64,000 bases of DNA from Heloderma charlesbogerti (Eukaryota > Chordata > Lepidosauria > Squamata > Helodermatidae), in contig JANEZZ010000401.1 of the NCBI GenBank assembly GCA_026122225.1, positions 372,001 through 436,000 on the forward strand. The letters are read 5' to 3'. Under the pieces are notes generated by a model, which ran no database searches, was not told where the DNA came from, and saw only the letters and a program-made list of their open reading frames with translations. How positions within the stretch are numbered: the first letter of the stretch is position 1; each line of letters opens with the position of its first letter. Positions 1 through 10,720 of the stretch are shown one piece after another. Both the position numbers and the translations under genes were made by a program.

Positions 1-1159
1 TCCGAGGACCAATCCCCTCCCCATCCTCTTCCTGGGGACCCAGGCGTCCAGGCCTTTGAGGACCAATCCCCCCACGTTCTCCTATTGGGGATCCAGGTGT
101 CTCTGCCACCAGCCACTTTGGGGGATGCAGGTATCTAGGAGCCAAAAAGTCTCCTGGAGTGACCAACGAGCAATGTTAAACAAGACAGTACCCCACAGGC
201 TTATAATCTAAAAGGACATGACACACAAAGAAAGAGGAATCAGGAGGGAAGAGGAAAAATACTAAGTCTTTCAGTAGTGCTGGTGGAATGTGACAGACAA
301 TGGCAAGCAAAATAGCTAACTGAACACTGCGAGTAGCACCATAGCGTTCGTTCAGGCTGAAAGGTGGCTCTACAGTATGTGAGAGTGAGCACCCCAACAT
401 TTTGAAAAGGCATCCCAAAATTAGGGACAGTGATTTACCAGGAACAGGCTCTTCGAAGTAGAGGTTACTCGGAATGTATGATCAAAGCTGCCTCTTCATC
501 CTAGATGTTCATTGATTACATTTAAAGTAGTACTCCAAGAGATCCTGCTCCTGTACATGGAAACTCCATTCAGTTATTCTTGTGTCTAAATATTTATTTA
601 AGAAAGGGAAAGGCATGAATTATATCAAAAAAACAGGAGAGAAGGTATTCTCAAGTGCCAGAAAATACTTTAATAAGCCTGATGGGTTTCAGAAAGATAT
701 TTCCTTCCTTCTTCAGGAGGCACTTGTCTTTCTTCACATATATTTTGAAAAATCTTTCTGATACTTCCTCTGTTTCAAGCATCAGTAAGATTTTTCAGAA
801 TTTATGTGGAGAAAGACAAATGGCCCCTGAGGAAGGAAATACCTTTCCAAAATGCGGCAGTCTAATTATTTATAGAAATTTCTAGTTCATTTTCCTCCTG
901 GTAGGATGGCTTACGTCACAGCAATACATACAATCAAGACGATATCAGGCAGACATGATAAAACATTATATTAATGGAATTGATAAGTGGAACAGATTAT
1001 TAGTTGAAGTTACTCCTCGCCAAAGAGGAAATGGTTTTCAGTGGAGCCTGATCCTCCATGTGGACTAGTAACCATTGGAGGCTGGTTTCCTATTTTAATA
1101 GAACATTGTGGAGAAAGCTGATGATGATATAAATCTTCTATTTCCTTCCTTTTCCCAAG
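1..1159 (+). other. NDUFA13: NDUFA13 intron 1, right part
   Basis: Sequence left of the first visible NDUFA13 exon. No reading frame resembling the N-terminal 31 residues of NDUFA13 is present, so exon 1 lies outside the window. It begins with a roughly 53-bp imperfect direct repeat (units near 5 and 58, each with GAGGACCAATCCCC). It also carries a fragment of a dispersed retroposon at about 172-312. The rest holds nothing I recognise. Confidence 0.7.
172..312 (-). repeat. Dispersed retroposon 3' part (family B), fragment
   Basis: The stretch with AAGACAGTACC, then AATCTAAAAGGACATGACAC, then GGGAAGAGGAAAAA recurs at 5958, 13222, 19428, 26447 and 35085, and in the other orientation at 23893. 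Full copies end in a TTTATTTATTT block, so the retroposon points to the minus strand. Class not established; a CR1-like LINE tail is likely. Confidence 0.5.
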
Positions 1160-1238
1160 GCTATAGCCTGTTCGCCATTGGAATTGGGACCCTCGTCTAT
1201 GGCTATTATTCCCTTGTGACATGGAACCGAGAGAGGCG
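1160..1238 (+). CDS. NDUFA13: NDUFA13 exon 2 (membrane helix)
   Basis: Acceptor is TTTTCCCAAG before 1160; donor is GCG|GTAAGT at 1239. Enters in phase 1 and leaves in phase 2 (2 + 25 codons + 2 bases). It encodes the transmembrane helix and the following WNRER basic stretch. Confidence 0.93.
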
Positions 1239-2429
1239 GTAAGTTTCCAGGCAGTCTCTGGTAAGTAGGAAGACCCACCTCCACTTTGGGCTTATAAAAT
1301 GTAGAGCAACCTTCCTCCAACCCAGTGGGTTGTGGAAGGCTAGTCAGCACTACAGTTGGCGGGCACAGAGGAATCGCGTCACCGTCACCCCCAAATTCCA
1401 AAACCTGTGCTGAATTGGACAAAAGCTGAGGACTGGATTGTGAAGACGTAAGATTAACGAAGCTGTACTGTAGTTACCAAAACAGATGTCTGTCTGATAT
1501 GTCAGGGAGCTGACTGAGAAAATATACACAAGAACCTTAGTGTGTCTCCAGCTGATAGTATTTGACAGGGTGGGGAAACCCTGTGTCCCAAGTACCAGAC
1601 TTCGGGGATCTTGGGAAGTAGTGGAAGAAGATCCGTTTAAGTGAGAGGTGTGCTTTGAATCATGGAATTTAAGCATGTTGATAGAAGGGGTCGGATGGGG
1701 GCTAGGAGATAGAAGGTTCCAGCTGTAGAGAGTGTCAAGGCAGAAGTGTTATGGTTGGCTACACTTCAGCACAGAACTGGCTTAACTGGACTGAACTGGA
1801 TACCCTGGCAACAGTAATGTGTGTGTGTGTGTGGGGCAAGGCTCCATGTTCAGTTCCCGCCATCTCCAATTTAAAAAGAGTCAGGTAGCAGCAGATGGGT
1901 ATAAGGCGGCTTCTGATGTTCCAAAGGATGGTCAGAAATTAAATATGGTCAGAAATTAAATCCAGGGTGACATATTCCAGGGCCAAGTGAAAGGTTGCTG
2001 TAGCATTGATCTGCACCTCACCCAGGAGTCTTCCTCATTTACAGCAATCCCAGATGCCCCAGAAATTAGGGGGAGGCAGAAGGGGGCAGACACCCCATCC
2101 TTCTCCCAGAGTTCTTCAATAATAATTTCCTAGCTTGACTCCAGCAGGCCACAACTGGAAACCAGATTTTTTTTTTCGCCTTTACCAAGAGCTTTTGCTG
2201 TTGGACCTGGAATCCAGTCTAGTCCTTGTCTGACATGTTTCCTCTGCCTTCCCCTCCACCCCAGGCGCCTGAACATCGAGGACCTGGAGACGCGAGTGGC
2301 CATCTTTCCCCTTCTTATGGCTGAGGATGACCGCAGGTATGCATAAGTCTCCATGCCTGAATCCTGAGTGGCTTCTCTCAACGGGTAACCTGTCCCCTTT
2401 CTTACCTACACAGAGCTCAGAATGCTGAC

Positions 2430-2477
<48 letters not shown>

Positions 2478-5400
2478 CAAACCCATCCGAGAATCTTAAG
2501 AGTTGGAAGGGACTTTGGAATTCATCTAGTCCAGCCCCCTGCGGTTTAGCACGCAATCAGGCCAGCCCAGAGTTCCTCCTTGTTTGCACTGGGGTCCTGA
2601 GACCCTTCCAAAAATACTCAGATCTCATTGACCCAAAGCACTGATTCTTTTGGTTCTTTCAGTTCTTTCAGTTTCAATTAATAATGTTTTAACTATGGAA
2701 TTTTACACATGGTGCCTTCAGCAACAGATGCTCCCAGCGCAGGTTCCAGTCGAGAGTAATAATATAATAAAACGAAACAAAAAAATATAGTAAAGCAACC
2801 CCATAAAGGTAGAACAGCTGATAATGTTAGCGGCCACTCTCTCAAGACCCCAACAAGAACATGAGAACCAAGGTGGGTTTGTGCAAGGTGGGGACAAGAG
2901 CTGAAAACAGGAGATCATAGACTTGGATTTACCCCTAGAGGTCATCCAGTCCAGCCCTCTGCTCAGTGCAGGATCCAGCTACATTATTCCTGACTGATGG
3001 CCAGCCAGCCTCTGTTTAAGTACCTCCAGGCTGATAAACATCAGCTGAGGGAGACAATCAGAGAACACCAGAGTAAGATTTGAAAAACTGAAGCAAAGGG
3101 TTGGGAGGGCAAGATAAATCATAGAATCAAAGAATTGGGGTCTTAACCCCCCTGCTCAGTTGAGGAATATTGCAACTACAGCATCCCTGACCGATGGCTG
3201 TCAAGCCTCTGCTTAAATGTCTCCGGCCAAGGAGAGCCTGTCATCTCCCAAGCCAGTCGCTGTCCCAATGTGGAACCGCTTGTACCATTAGAACATTTCT
3301 CCCAATGTTTAGCTGAAATCTGCTCCCCTGCAATTTCTACCCATGCGCTCTAGTCCTGCCCTCTGGAACAACAGAGAACCAAGAAAGGTGGGTTTGTGAG
3401 ACGGGGACAGGGACCTGGAATCAGGAGGCACTGGATGCCATCACTAAGACGCGCCCGCTTTCCCACAGCGGATAGCTGGGTGTCCTCAAAAACCTACAAA
3501 CACTGTAACCCACTACCTTGTATTCCGAGGTACAGTGCCTCTGAACATGGAGGTTCTGTTTAGCTGTTGCAGCGTTTCTACTCAAAGCTGCAAGCTACTG
3601 AAAAACCAGGGAAGTAGTTTTTTTAAAAGAGAGAGATCTCATTCCTTGCCGCCACTACCTCTGTGAATTGGTATCCTCCAGGATGAACTCTTACGTTGGC
3701 TGACATCAGTGCCAAGGCTGGTGGAGGGGAGTGGTGGTATCGACTCACCCAGCTGTCAGCTGCCAAGACTTTGCACCAGGAGGACAGAACCTCAGGCTAG
3801 GGGGCCAAATCCAGGATTTTTGAGATGGCCACGTCCCCATAAGAACATCAGAAGAGCCCTGCTGGATCAGGCCAAGGGTCAATCTAGTCCAGCATTCTGT
3901 TCACACAGTGGCCAACCAGCTGCCCACGGGAAACCCACAGGCAGGGCAGGAGTGCAATAGCAGCCTTCTCCATGAATTTGTCCAGTCCCCTTTTAAAGCC
4001 ATCCAAATGGGTGGCCATCACTACATCTTCTGGAAGTGAATTCCAGTTTAAGTCTGTGCTGTGTGAAGAAGTCCTTCCTTTGATCTGTCCTGAATCTCCC
4101 ACCGGTCAGCTTCATGGGATGACCCCGTTGGGTTCCAGTATTTTGAGAGAGGGAGAAAAATGTCTCCCTATCCACTTTCTCCACCCCATGCATAATTTTG
4201 TACACCTCTCTCATATGTCCCGACCCTCCTTTTTTCCAAGCTAAACAAGGCCAGCTGTTGTAACCTTCCCTCATAGAGGACTTGCTTCAGCCCCTGGATC
4301 ATTTCATTTACCCATTTCTGCACTTTTACCAACTCTACAATAAGTGTGGTGACCAGAACTGGACACAGTATTCCAACTGTGGTCACACCCTAGTTTTGTA
4401 AGGGGCAGTATGATATTGGCAGTTTTCTCAACTCCTTTTCTAACTATGCCTTACATGGGGTTTGCCTTTTTTACAACGGCCGCACACTGGGTCGACATCT
4501 TCATTGAGATGCCCACCACAGCCCCAAGATCTCTTTCCTGGTTGGTCACTGCTAGCTCAGATCCCATCAGTTTCTACTTGAAGTTGGGATTCTTTGCCCC
4601 AGTGTGCATCACTTTACATGTTTACCCTTTCTCCTGACTGCCGATAGTTTGGTGGTTTCTCGGCTTTTGTGCAGTTTTTCCACCATTCTTAAAGGCTGAA
4701 ATACTGGCAGGAAGAGTTTTAAGCTACAATAGTATGTAGCTTAAAACTCATGTACAATGGTATTTGGCCCTGCCCCTTTTGCCTTTGGCCCCACCCACCA
4801 CTGGAATGCAGCCCCCGAGAACTTCTCTGAACTGTAATTTGGCCCTCAGGCTGAAAGAGGTTCAACACTCCTGCTTTGCACGAGGCTGAGGTTCTCTGCC
4901 TCCCATTTCTTGACCTGGACTGTTCTCCATGTCTTTTCTTTCTTTCTTCTTCAGGATGCTACGCATCTTGCGTCAAAATCTCGACGAGGAGGCCAAGATC
5001 ATGAAGGACATCCCCGGCTGGCAGGTTTGGGCCTCTTGGGGATATTGTAATAAAGGGGGGCTCAAGAGCTCCCCCCCATCACATCCCCGGATCAGGCTGC
5101 ACACCCCCCCAAAGCAGCCTTTGGCCCCCTTGCTCCATGTCATATGCCTTCCCCACTCATAGCCTTTAGTAAAGGGCCATGTGGGATGTGATGGAGGGCC
5201 CATTTATAAACGTATTCTCGCCTGTGGCAACTTGGGGATTCTTTCAAATGACCAGGGAAGAAAGTTGCTGCCTTGGGCTGCAGTGTCCCCCACTGCAAGT
5301 GGCCAGAAGTGGTATTGCAGCCCTCAGCTTAGCAGGCAGTGTTGACTCCTTGTGTCGCTTGACCCAGCCTGGCAGGGATCAGCCGACCAGAGGAGCCAAT

Positions 5401-5629
5401 AAGAGCTGCACCATGGATCCAGCTGCTCCTTGCTTCCTTTGCCCACCTGCTCTGAGCCCCCTCTTGCTTCCAGAGGCCTGGCCCTGATCCGCTTCCTCTC
5501 CCATTACAGGTCGGTGAGTCTCTGTTCCACACCACACGCTGGGTGCCCCCCACGCTCGACGAGCTCTTTTACCTACACCCGCAGAGCGTGCTCGACAACG
5601 CTAAATTTGGTTGCCAGTTTTACGTGTGA
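1160..5629 (+). CDS. NDUFA13: NDUFA13 (GRIM-19), complex I accessory subunit, 5'-partial gene
   Basis: Supernumerary subunit of NADH:ubiquinone oxidoreductase (complex I), anchored in the mitochondrial inner membrane by one N-terminal membrane helix; also known as GRIM-19, linked to interferon/retinoic-acid-induced cell death and STAT3 binding. Four coding exons are joined by GT-AG introns in phases 1, 2, 2, 0. The visible protein starts at the residue matching human Gly32. It has the helix (motif [15 protein letters not shown]), the basic WNRERRRL segment, the acidic coiled region ([18 protein letters not shown]) and the [13 protein letters not shown] motif. Adding a 31-residue first exon gives 144 residues, the human length. 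The last 20 residues diverge strongly from the mammalian ending. The first exon and promoter lie left of the window. A polyadenylation signal follows at 5786. Confidence 0.95.
2265..2336 (+). CDS. NDUFA13: NDUFA13 exon 3
   Basis: Acceptor CCACCCCAG and donor CAG|GTATGC. It encodes [20 protein letters not shown] and then DDR. The phase-2 entry completes a CGG arginine and the phase-2 exit splits another arginine, matching exons 2 and 4. Confidence 0.93.
2431..2474. repeat. (AC)n microsatellite
   Basis: About 21 uninterrupted AC dinucleotides in NDUFA13 intron 3, abutting a CR1 3' fragment. Confidence 0.95.
2475..2580 (-). repeat. CR1 LINE 3'-end fragment
   Basis: Antisense CR1 tail: GAGTTGGAAGGGACTTTGGA followed by CATCTAGTCCAGCCCCCTGC. 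Confidence 0.7.
2900..3400 (-). repeat. CR1 LINE 3' fragments
   Basis: Two successive antisense CR1 ends. Both contain the GTCCAGCCC/CTGCTCAGT tail followed by CCTGACYGATGGC and CTCTGYTTAA phrases, running into text typical of the CR1 ORF2 C-terminus. Confidence 0.65.
3837..4640 (-). repeat. L3/CR1-type LINE, 3' part of ORF2 and tail
   Basis: The minus strand encodes the decayed C-terminus of a non-LTR retrotransposon: a segment with [20 protein letters not shown] and later [20 protein letters not shown], with frame breaks. It is followed by the tail whose plus-strand text is CAGCATTCTGTTCACACAGT. Sits in NDUFA13 intron 3. Other pieces of this family are at 14872, 39190, 40069 and 45178. Confidence 0.75.
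4638..4880 (+). repeat. Dispersed element, family A (hAT-like MITE)
   Basis: Shares TTTGGTGGTTTCTCGGCTTT, the ACTGGCAGGAAGAG block and an end reading GCTGAAAGAGGTTCAACACTCC with copies near 12600, 22054 and 34075. The terminal CAGGGGTG-like sequence on the minus strand suggests a non-autonomous hAT, which is inference. Confidence 0.45.
4955..5024 (+). CDS. NDUFA13: NDUFA13 exon 4
   Basis: Strong polypyrimidine acceptor (TTTCTTTCTTCTTCAG) and donor CAG|GTTTGG. Encodes [20 protein letters not shown] then GWQ; human has [20 protein letters not shown] at this place. Exits in phase 0. Confidence 0.94.
5510..5629 (+). CDS. NDUFA13: NDUFA13 exon 5, last coding exon
   Basis: Acceptor CTCCCATTACAG, then GTC GGT GAG ([14 protein letters not shown]), 39 residues and a TGA at 5627. 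The first 14 residues are near-identical to mammalian NDUFA13. The last 20 share little with the human ending, although the exon has the same codon count. Confidence 0.92.
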   Translation, partial: VGESLFHTTRWVPPTLDELFYLHPQSVLDNAKFGCQFYV

Positions 5630-5632
5630 GCG

Positions 5633-5725
5633 GCAGCAGAGTTTGTGTGAACCGCCCAGAGAGCTTCGGCTATTGGGCGGTATAGAAATGAAATGAAATT
5701 TAAAAATAAATAAATAAATAAATTT
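5633..5725 (+). repeat. L2-type retroposon tail in the NDUFA13 3' UTR
   Basis: Contains AACCGCCCAGAGAGCTTCGG, GGGCGGTATAGAAATG and then an (AAAT)n run. The same tail text appears degraded at 13900 and 32450-32860. It starts only a few bases after the NDUFA13 stop codon and lies upstream of the likely polyadenylation signal, so it would be transcribed as 3' UTR. Confidence 0.75.
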
Positions 5726-5785
5726 GCAGGGCCGGCAGCTGTGCGATCGGCGCCCCCCGTCTTCTGAAGTTGGGATAGATTTCTT

Positions 5786-5791
5786 AATAAA
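5786..5791 (+). terminator. NDUFA13: NDUFA13 polyadenylation signal AATAAA
   Basis: Canonical AATAAA 157 bases after the stop, followed 25-50 bases later by a GT-rich tract (GGGTGTGTGTCTGTTCG, TTTGTGTTTCTG). The AATAAA motifs at 5702-5720 belong to the retroposon tail and have no such downstream element. Confidence 0.7.
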
Positions 5792-5957
5792 CAAAGCCTG
5801 GAGGAAGCACTTCATGGGTGTGTGTCTGTTCGTCTTTGTGTTTCTGCCTTGCTCTGCCGTGCACTCCTGGAGTGAAGACCAGAAAACGTCAGGAAGCAGT
5901 GATCAAATACTTTCTTACCCACCCTGAGTATCAAACATTTAGTGGCACTCAGACAAC

Positions 5958-6180
5958 TTTATTTATTTGTTTATTTAAAGAGTTGCTTGTATATAATCAG
6001 TCAAACAAGACAGTTCGTGCCCGTAGACTTACAATCTGTAGACACAACACACAAGGAAAACAGCATTGGGAAGAAAGAGGAAAATAAATGAAGTAGTCTT
6101 TTAGCAAGGTTGGTGGAATGGCCTCGCTTCCCCCTCTCATCTCCCTTAGTATGCCCTGCCGGAACGTCTTGTTTCACTTT
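5958..6180 (-). repeat. Dispersed retroposon, family B
   Basis: Near-full copy: TTTATTTATTTGTTTATTTA, ATATAATCAGTCAAACAAGACAG, then CACACAAGGAAAACAG and GGAAGAAAGAGGAAAATAAA. Orientation minus from the T-rich left end. Confidence 0.55.
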
Positions 6181-7037
6181 ATTTCTTTTTGCATGTTTAT
6201 TCCTCCAAGGATGCTATGCCCACAAGCACACTTTTTTATCCTCACAACATCCCTGTGCGGCGGGTCATGTATGTCTTATTCATATTCTACCTTTCTTTGA
6301 TGCTGTAGGTCAAGGGTGGGATACATTGGGTCGGGGGAGATTCCCCAGGGGCTTCTCCCATCCTGATCCTGTAGGTTGCTAGATCAGCTGACCAGAGGAG
6401 CCAGTAAGATCCCATGCCTTCAGACCACAGCTGAGAGTGCCAACAGTTCAATCTTAAGGGCCATCAAGGTGGTGTTCTTTAAAAAATAGTAGGCAGGAAG
6501 GGGAAATTTCATAGGGCAGTTCACAGTCTGAAATCTCCTACCCACAAAGTGTGTGACAGTGTTGGGCGGAGCAAACAGGAGCTTTTTTCCAAATGCTAAT
6601 CTATGCACAGGGGAAGTGGAGACAATTATGGCTGGGATTGCAGGAAGAAACAGTAAGGGTTCAACTCCCTGCTACTAAATCCTTTAAAACCCTGCCTTGA
6701 TGGCCAGCCACACAATTACAGTAATGCCTACTTCAGTCCTTCCCAACTTGGTGCTCTCCAGATGTCTTGGAATCCTACAAGTGTGAGCCTGACTTCTCCC
6801 ACAGAGGGGGACGGCAGACAGCAGAAGAGATCTTTCTCTCCCCATTTTCTGGTGGGACAGCTTCTTAGGACACAATTTTATTCATGTTTACACAGAAAAA
6901 AGTCCTACAGCTCCAAGCATTCCCCAGCCAGCCTGTAGGATTTTTTTCTTTCTAAACGTGCATAGGATTCCACCTTAAATTAATGTTACTTTCCAGCCCC
7001 CCCACCCTTCCCCCAAGGACATCAGGAAGGTGTACAT
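6181..7037. other. Intergenic spacer with MITE fragments
   Basis: No gene seen. Contains a half copy of the palindromic MITE (about 6733-6785) and a TTCATGTTTACACAGAAAAA ... CTAAACGTGCATAGGATTCC palindromic MITE (about 6868-6985). The latter's relatives are at 23527 and 31126. Confidence 0.5.
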
Positions 7038-7039
7038 CA

Positions 7040-7165
7040 ACCAGCCCTCCTCAACTGGGTACACTCCTCATTGTTTGGACTACAACTCCAAGAATTCATG
7101 CTGGCTGGCGCTGATCAGAGCTGAAGTCGAAAACAGCTGGAGAGAGCCAGGTTAGGAAAAGCCAA
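7040..7165. repeat. Palindromic MITE (family P)
   Basis: Foldback copy whose arms carry TTGGACTACAACTCCAAGAA and its reverse complement around a GCTGGCTGG centre. Member of the dispersed family described in the findings. Confidence 0.6.
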
Positions 7166-7224
7166 TTAGTACATGTCCTTTTCCAGCACCTGCCCATTTA
7201 ATCTGCACAAAGAAACCTGTGAGT

Positions 7225-7335
7225 TAGGTTGGGCCAGACTTCCAGATGTGTTGGGCTTCAACTCACATGAGCCTCAGCCAGCATGGAGTTGTAATCCAAA
7301 ACATCTGGAGGCCACCAGTTTAGGGAAGGCTGAGT
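7225..7335. repeat. Palindromic MITE (family P)
   Basis: Arms CTTCCAGATGTGTTGGGC and AATCCAAAACATCTGGAGG are inverted around CAGCCAGCATGG. Confidence 0.65.
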
Positions 7336-7806
7336 TAGACCAACTGAAGAGCTTTGAGAAACTCTTGAACTCACATCTCCATGGTCCTAATTCAACACTA
7401 TAACCATCTTGTCTTGGCGGGACTGCGTAGTGGTTACATCTCTCTGTCCTTACTCTGCTGCATTGTAGCCGCTTCCAATGGGATGGAACCTCCTGGGCCC
7501 TCAAACCAGTCAAAACTTGAGTCAAGTCTGCTGGGGGAAGTTAAGTATCTTTTCCCCCAGCCCCAAATCCTTGCTGGTAAGCTGTTGTCTGGACTCCCTA
7601 CGCTATTTCATTTCTAAGAAATTTGTTTAGAATGGGGAAACGTTGGTATTTGACTCTCACATACGCACACACCTTGGAGCACTTGTTTCTAAAGGGTGTG
7701 GGCAGCAGAAAGAGGCAGGTGGCACTATATGGATGTTCTCAGGTTTACTGGTGTAAGGGGCAGTGAGGGAGAAAGGGCAGAACCTCGGAACAGAACTGGG
7801 GATGTA

Positions 7807-9606
7807 TTTTTGTTGTTTATTTGGTCAGTCGCTTCCAACTCTTCATGACTTCATGGACCAGGCCACGCTAGAGCTTCCTGTCGGCCGTCACCACCCCCAG
7901 TTCCCCCAAGGTCGAGTCCGTCACCTCCATAATATCATCCATCCACCTTGCCCTTGGTCAGCCCCTCTTCCTTTTGCCTTCCACTTTCCCTAGCATCAGC
8001 ACCTTCTCCAGGGTATCCTGTCTCCTCATTATGTGGCCAAAGTACTTCAGTTTTGCCTTGAATATCATTCCCTCAAGCCAGCAGTCTGGCTTTATTTCCT
8101 GGAGCGTGGACTGGTTTGATCTTCTTGCAGTCCAAGGCACTCTCAGAATTTTCCTCCAGCACCACAGTTCAAAAGCATCCATCTTCCTTCGCTCAGCCTT
8201 CCTTATGGTCCAGCTCTCGCAGCCATAGGTTACTACAGGGAATACCATTGCTTTAACTGTGCGGACCTTTGTTGTCGGTGTGATGTCTCTGCTCTTCACT
8301 ATTTTATCAAGATTTGTCATTGCTCTCCTCCCAAGAAGTAAATGTCTTCTGACTTCCTGGCTGCAGTCAGCGTCTGCAGTAATCTTGGCGCCTAGAAAGA
8401 CAAAAGTCTGTCACTGCCTCCACGTTTTCTCCCTCTATTTGCCAGTTCTCAATCAAGCTGGTTGCCATAATCTTGGTTTTTTTAAGGTTTCACTGCAACC
8501 CAGCTTTTGCACTTTCTTCTTTCACCTTCGTCATGAGGTTCCTCTGCTCCTCCTTGCTTTCAGCCATCAAAGTGGTATCATCTGCATATCTGAGATCGTT
8601 AATGTTTCTTCCAGCGATTTTAACTCCAGCCTTGGCTTCATCAAGCCCAGCACATCGCACGATGTGTTCTGCATACAGGTTGAATAGGTAGGGTGAGAGT
8701 ATACAACCCTGCCGTACTCCTTTCCCAATCTTAAACCAGTCCGTTGTTCCGTGGTCTGTTCTTACCGTTGCTACTTGGTCGTTATACAGATTCCTCAGGA
8801 GGCAGACAAGATGACTTGGTATCCCCATACCACCAAGAACTTGCCACCATTTGTTATGATCCACACAGTCAAAGGCTTTAGAATAGTCAATAGAACAGAA
8901 ATAGATGTTTTTCTGAAACTCCCTGGCTTTCTCCATTAGCCAGCGGATATTGGCAATTTGGTCTCTAGTTCCTCTGCCTTTTCTAAACCCAGCTTGTACA
9001 TCTGGCAATTCTCGTTCCATGAATTGCTGGAGTCTACCTTGCAAGATCTTGAGCATTACCTTACTGGCATGTGAAATAAGTGCCACTGTTCCATAGTTTG
9101 AACATTCTTTGGTGCTTCCCTTTTTTGGTATGGGGATATAAGTTGATTTTTTCCAGTCTGTTGGCCATTCTTGTGTTTTCCAAATTTGCTGGCATATGGC
9201 ATGCATCACCTTGACAGCATCATCTTGCAAGATTTTAAACAGTTCAGCTGGGATATCGTCTCCTGCTGCCTTGTTATTAGCAATGCTTCTTAAGGCCCAT
9301 TCAACCTCACTCTTCAGGATGTCTGGCTCTAGCTCACTGACCACACCGTCAAATCTATCCCCGATATTATTATCCTTCCTATACAGATCTTCCGTATATT
9401 CTTGCCACCTTTTCTTGATCTCTTCTGCTTCTGTTAGGTCCTTGCCATCTTTGTTTTGGATCGTACCCGTTTTTGCCTGGAATTTACCTCCGATGTTTCT
9501 ATTTTTCTGGAAGAGGATTGTATTATCTTCTTCCGCTTCCACGCACTGCTTGTTTAAAAATAATTCCTTATCTCTTCTGGCTAACCTCTGGAATTTTGCA
9601 TGTATA
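7807..9606 (-). mobile_element. BovB (RTE clade) LINE, 5'-truncated, copy 1
   Basis: The longest open frame (9542-8490) encodes RTE/BovB reverse transcriptase: IPIPKKGSTKECSNYGTVAL, QAGFRKGRGTRDQIANIR, the catalytic YADD box in DLRYADDTTLMAES, and WFKIGKGVRQGCILSPYLFN. The C-terminal part (YGCESWTIRKAERRKMDAFE) continues in another frame at 8320-7958, so the element is broken. Its 3' end (left side) is an AACAACAAA-type tail. A 9-bp target duplication GGGGATGTA flanks it at 7798-7806 and 9607-9615, fixing the ends. The 5' end is truncated; endonuclease sequence is not visible. The element is diverged from copy 2 and probably belongs to another subfamily. Confidence 0.92.
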
Positions 9607-9615
9607 GGGGATGTA

Positions 9616-10540
9616 TAGGGCTCTCATAAAAGCCTCCAGGGGTGGAGATTTATGGAAATCTGGGTGGGGGTTCCAGGTGCAGAGGGCAGTGAGGGAAAAA
9701 GTGTGGAAAGGGAGCACAAGTTCTATGGGACTTGGGAGAGTGACTGGGTATTTAGGGCAGTAAGGGGGAATGGGGCAGAGCTATTTAAGGAAGCAAGAAA
9801 GCTGTGGGCCTCTGGGAAGGGGTTGCAAGCATTTAAAGGAGCAGATATCTGTGGGGCTCTGGCAAGAGGTGCCAAGCTTAAGGAGCAGCAAGGGAAAATG
9901 GGTTGAGGTGTTTATGTGACAGAGATCTGTGGGCTCTGGAGAGCAGGTGGGTTCCAGGGACAAGGAGCAGTGAGTGGGTGGAGTCTTTTAACACAGAAGA
10001 TGTTGTGGGCAGCTGAAGGTGGAAGAGCCCAAAAGAGCAGAGGTAAAGAAATGCCAAAAATGGAGGGGTTGAAATCTGGAATAATACACCACTAAAAATA
10101 GTGGGTGGGTGTTGTCGGGAGGGGGGACAACAGGGGTCTGTCCAAATGTGTTTGAACTTGCAGGCAATGTGACTTCACCATCTAGCCTGTCTTTTATAAC
10201 ATCTTGCCTGAGGAAGAGTTCTGGGGATCTTGAAAGCTTGCACAAGTTTGGGTGATATTTTGCTTGTCCTAACAAAGGTATTAAAGCAACATGGATTTGG
10301 GAAATTTTCATATGATCAATACGACTACCTTTCCTTTTGTGTGTGTGAGAGACTTGGAGAATACCACATTTATCTGTTCCGCAGCAAGGACCAGGAAGAC
10401 TTTATACCGCCAGAAGCTGGGGTCCCCTCCAACTACTAGGCAGTGCTACCCAGTTTGGCTTCTATTGACTTTTATTGCCTAGAACTGCACCTAAACGGAG
10501 ATTAGAACTGCACCTAAACGGAGATTTTGAAACGGAGATC
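9616..10540. other. Intergenic spacer, no gene seen
   Basis: Moderately purine-rich unique-looking sequence with a loose repeat of GGCTCTGG/AAGG phrases (9650-9990). An exact tandem duplication of AACTGCACCTAAACGGAGAT occurs at about 10482-10526. No coding signal. Confidence 0.4.
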
Positions 10541-10720
10541 TATTTTGATGGTAAGTGCAACTCCATACACAGGGGCAGTCTATCTCAAATACTGAGGACC
10601 AAGAATACGAGAGGTCAGTTGCTCTCATGCCCTCTGTGGGACTCCAGTCACCCTCTCAGAATCTGGATGCTGAATGAGATGGGTCTAATCCAGCAAGGCT
10701 CTTGTCCCTTAATCCGGCAG
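10540..10720 (+). repeat. L3-like LINE tail, degraded
   Basis: GGTCTAATCCAGCAAGGCTCTTGTC resembles the L3/CR1 3' tail seen better preserved at 14872-14985. Weakly supported. Confidence 0.35.

Noticed and set aside
1..120. NDUFA13 promoter or exon 1 at the left edge (two CCAAT-containing repeats)
   Set aside because: No coding match to the NDUFA13 N-terminus and no CpG-rich context; the CCAAT motifs lie in a short direct repeat.
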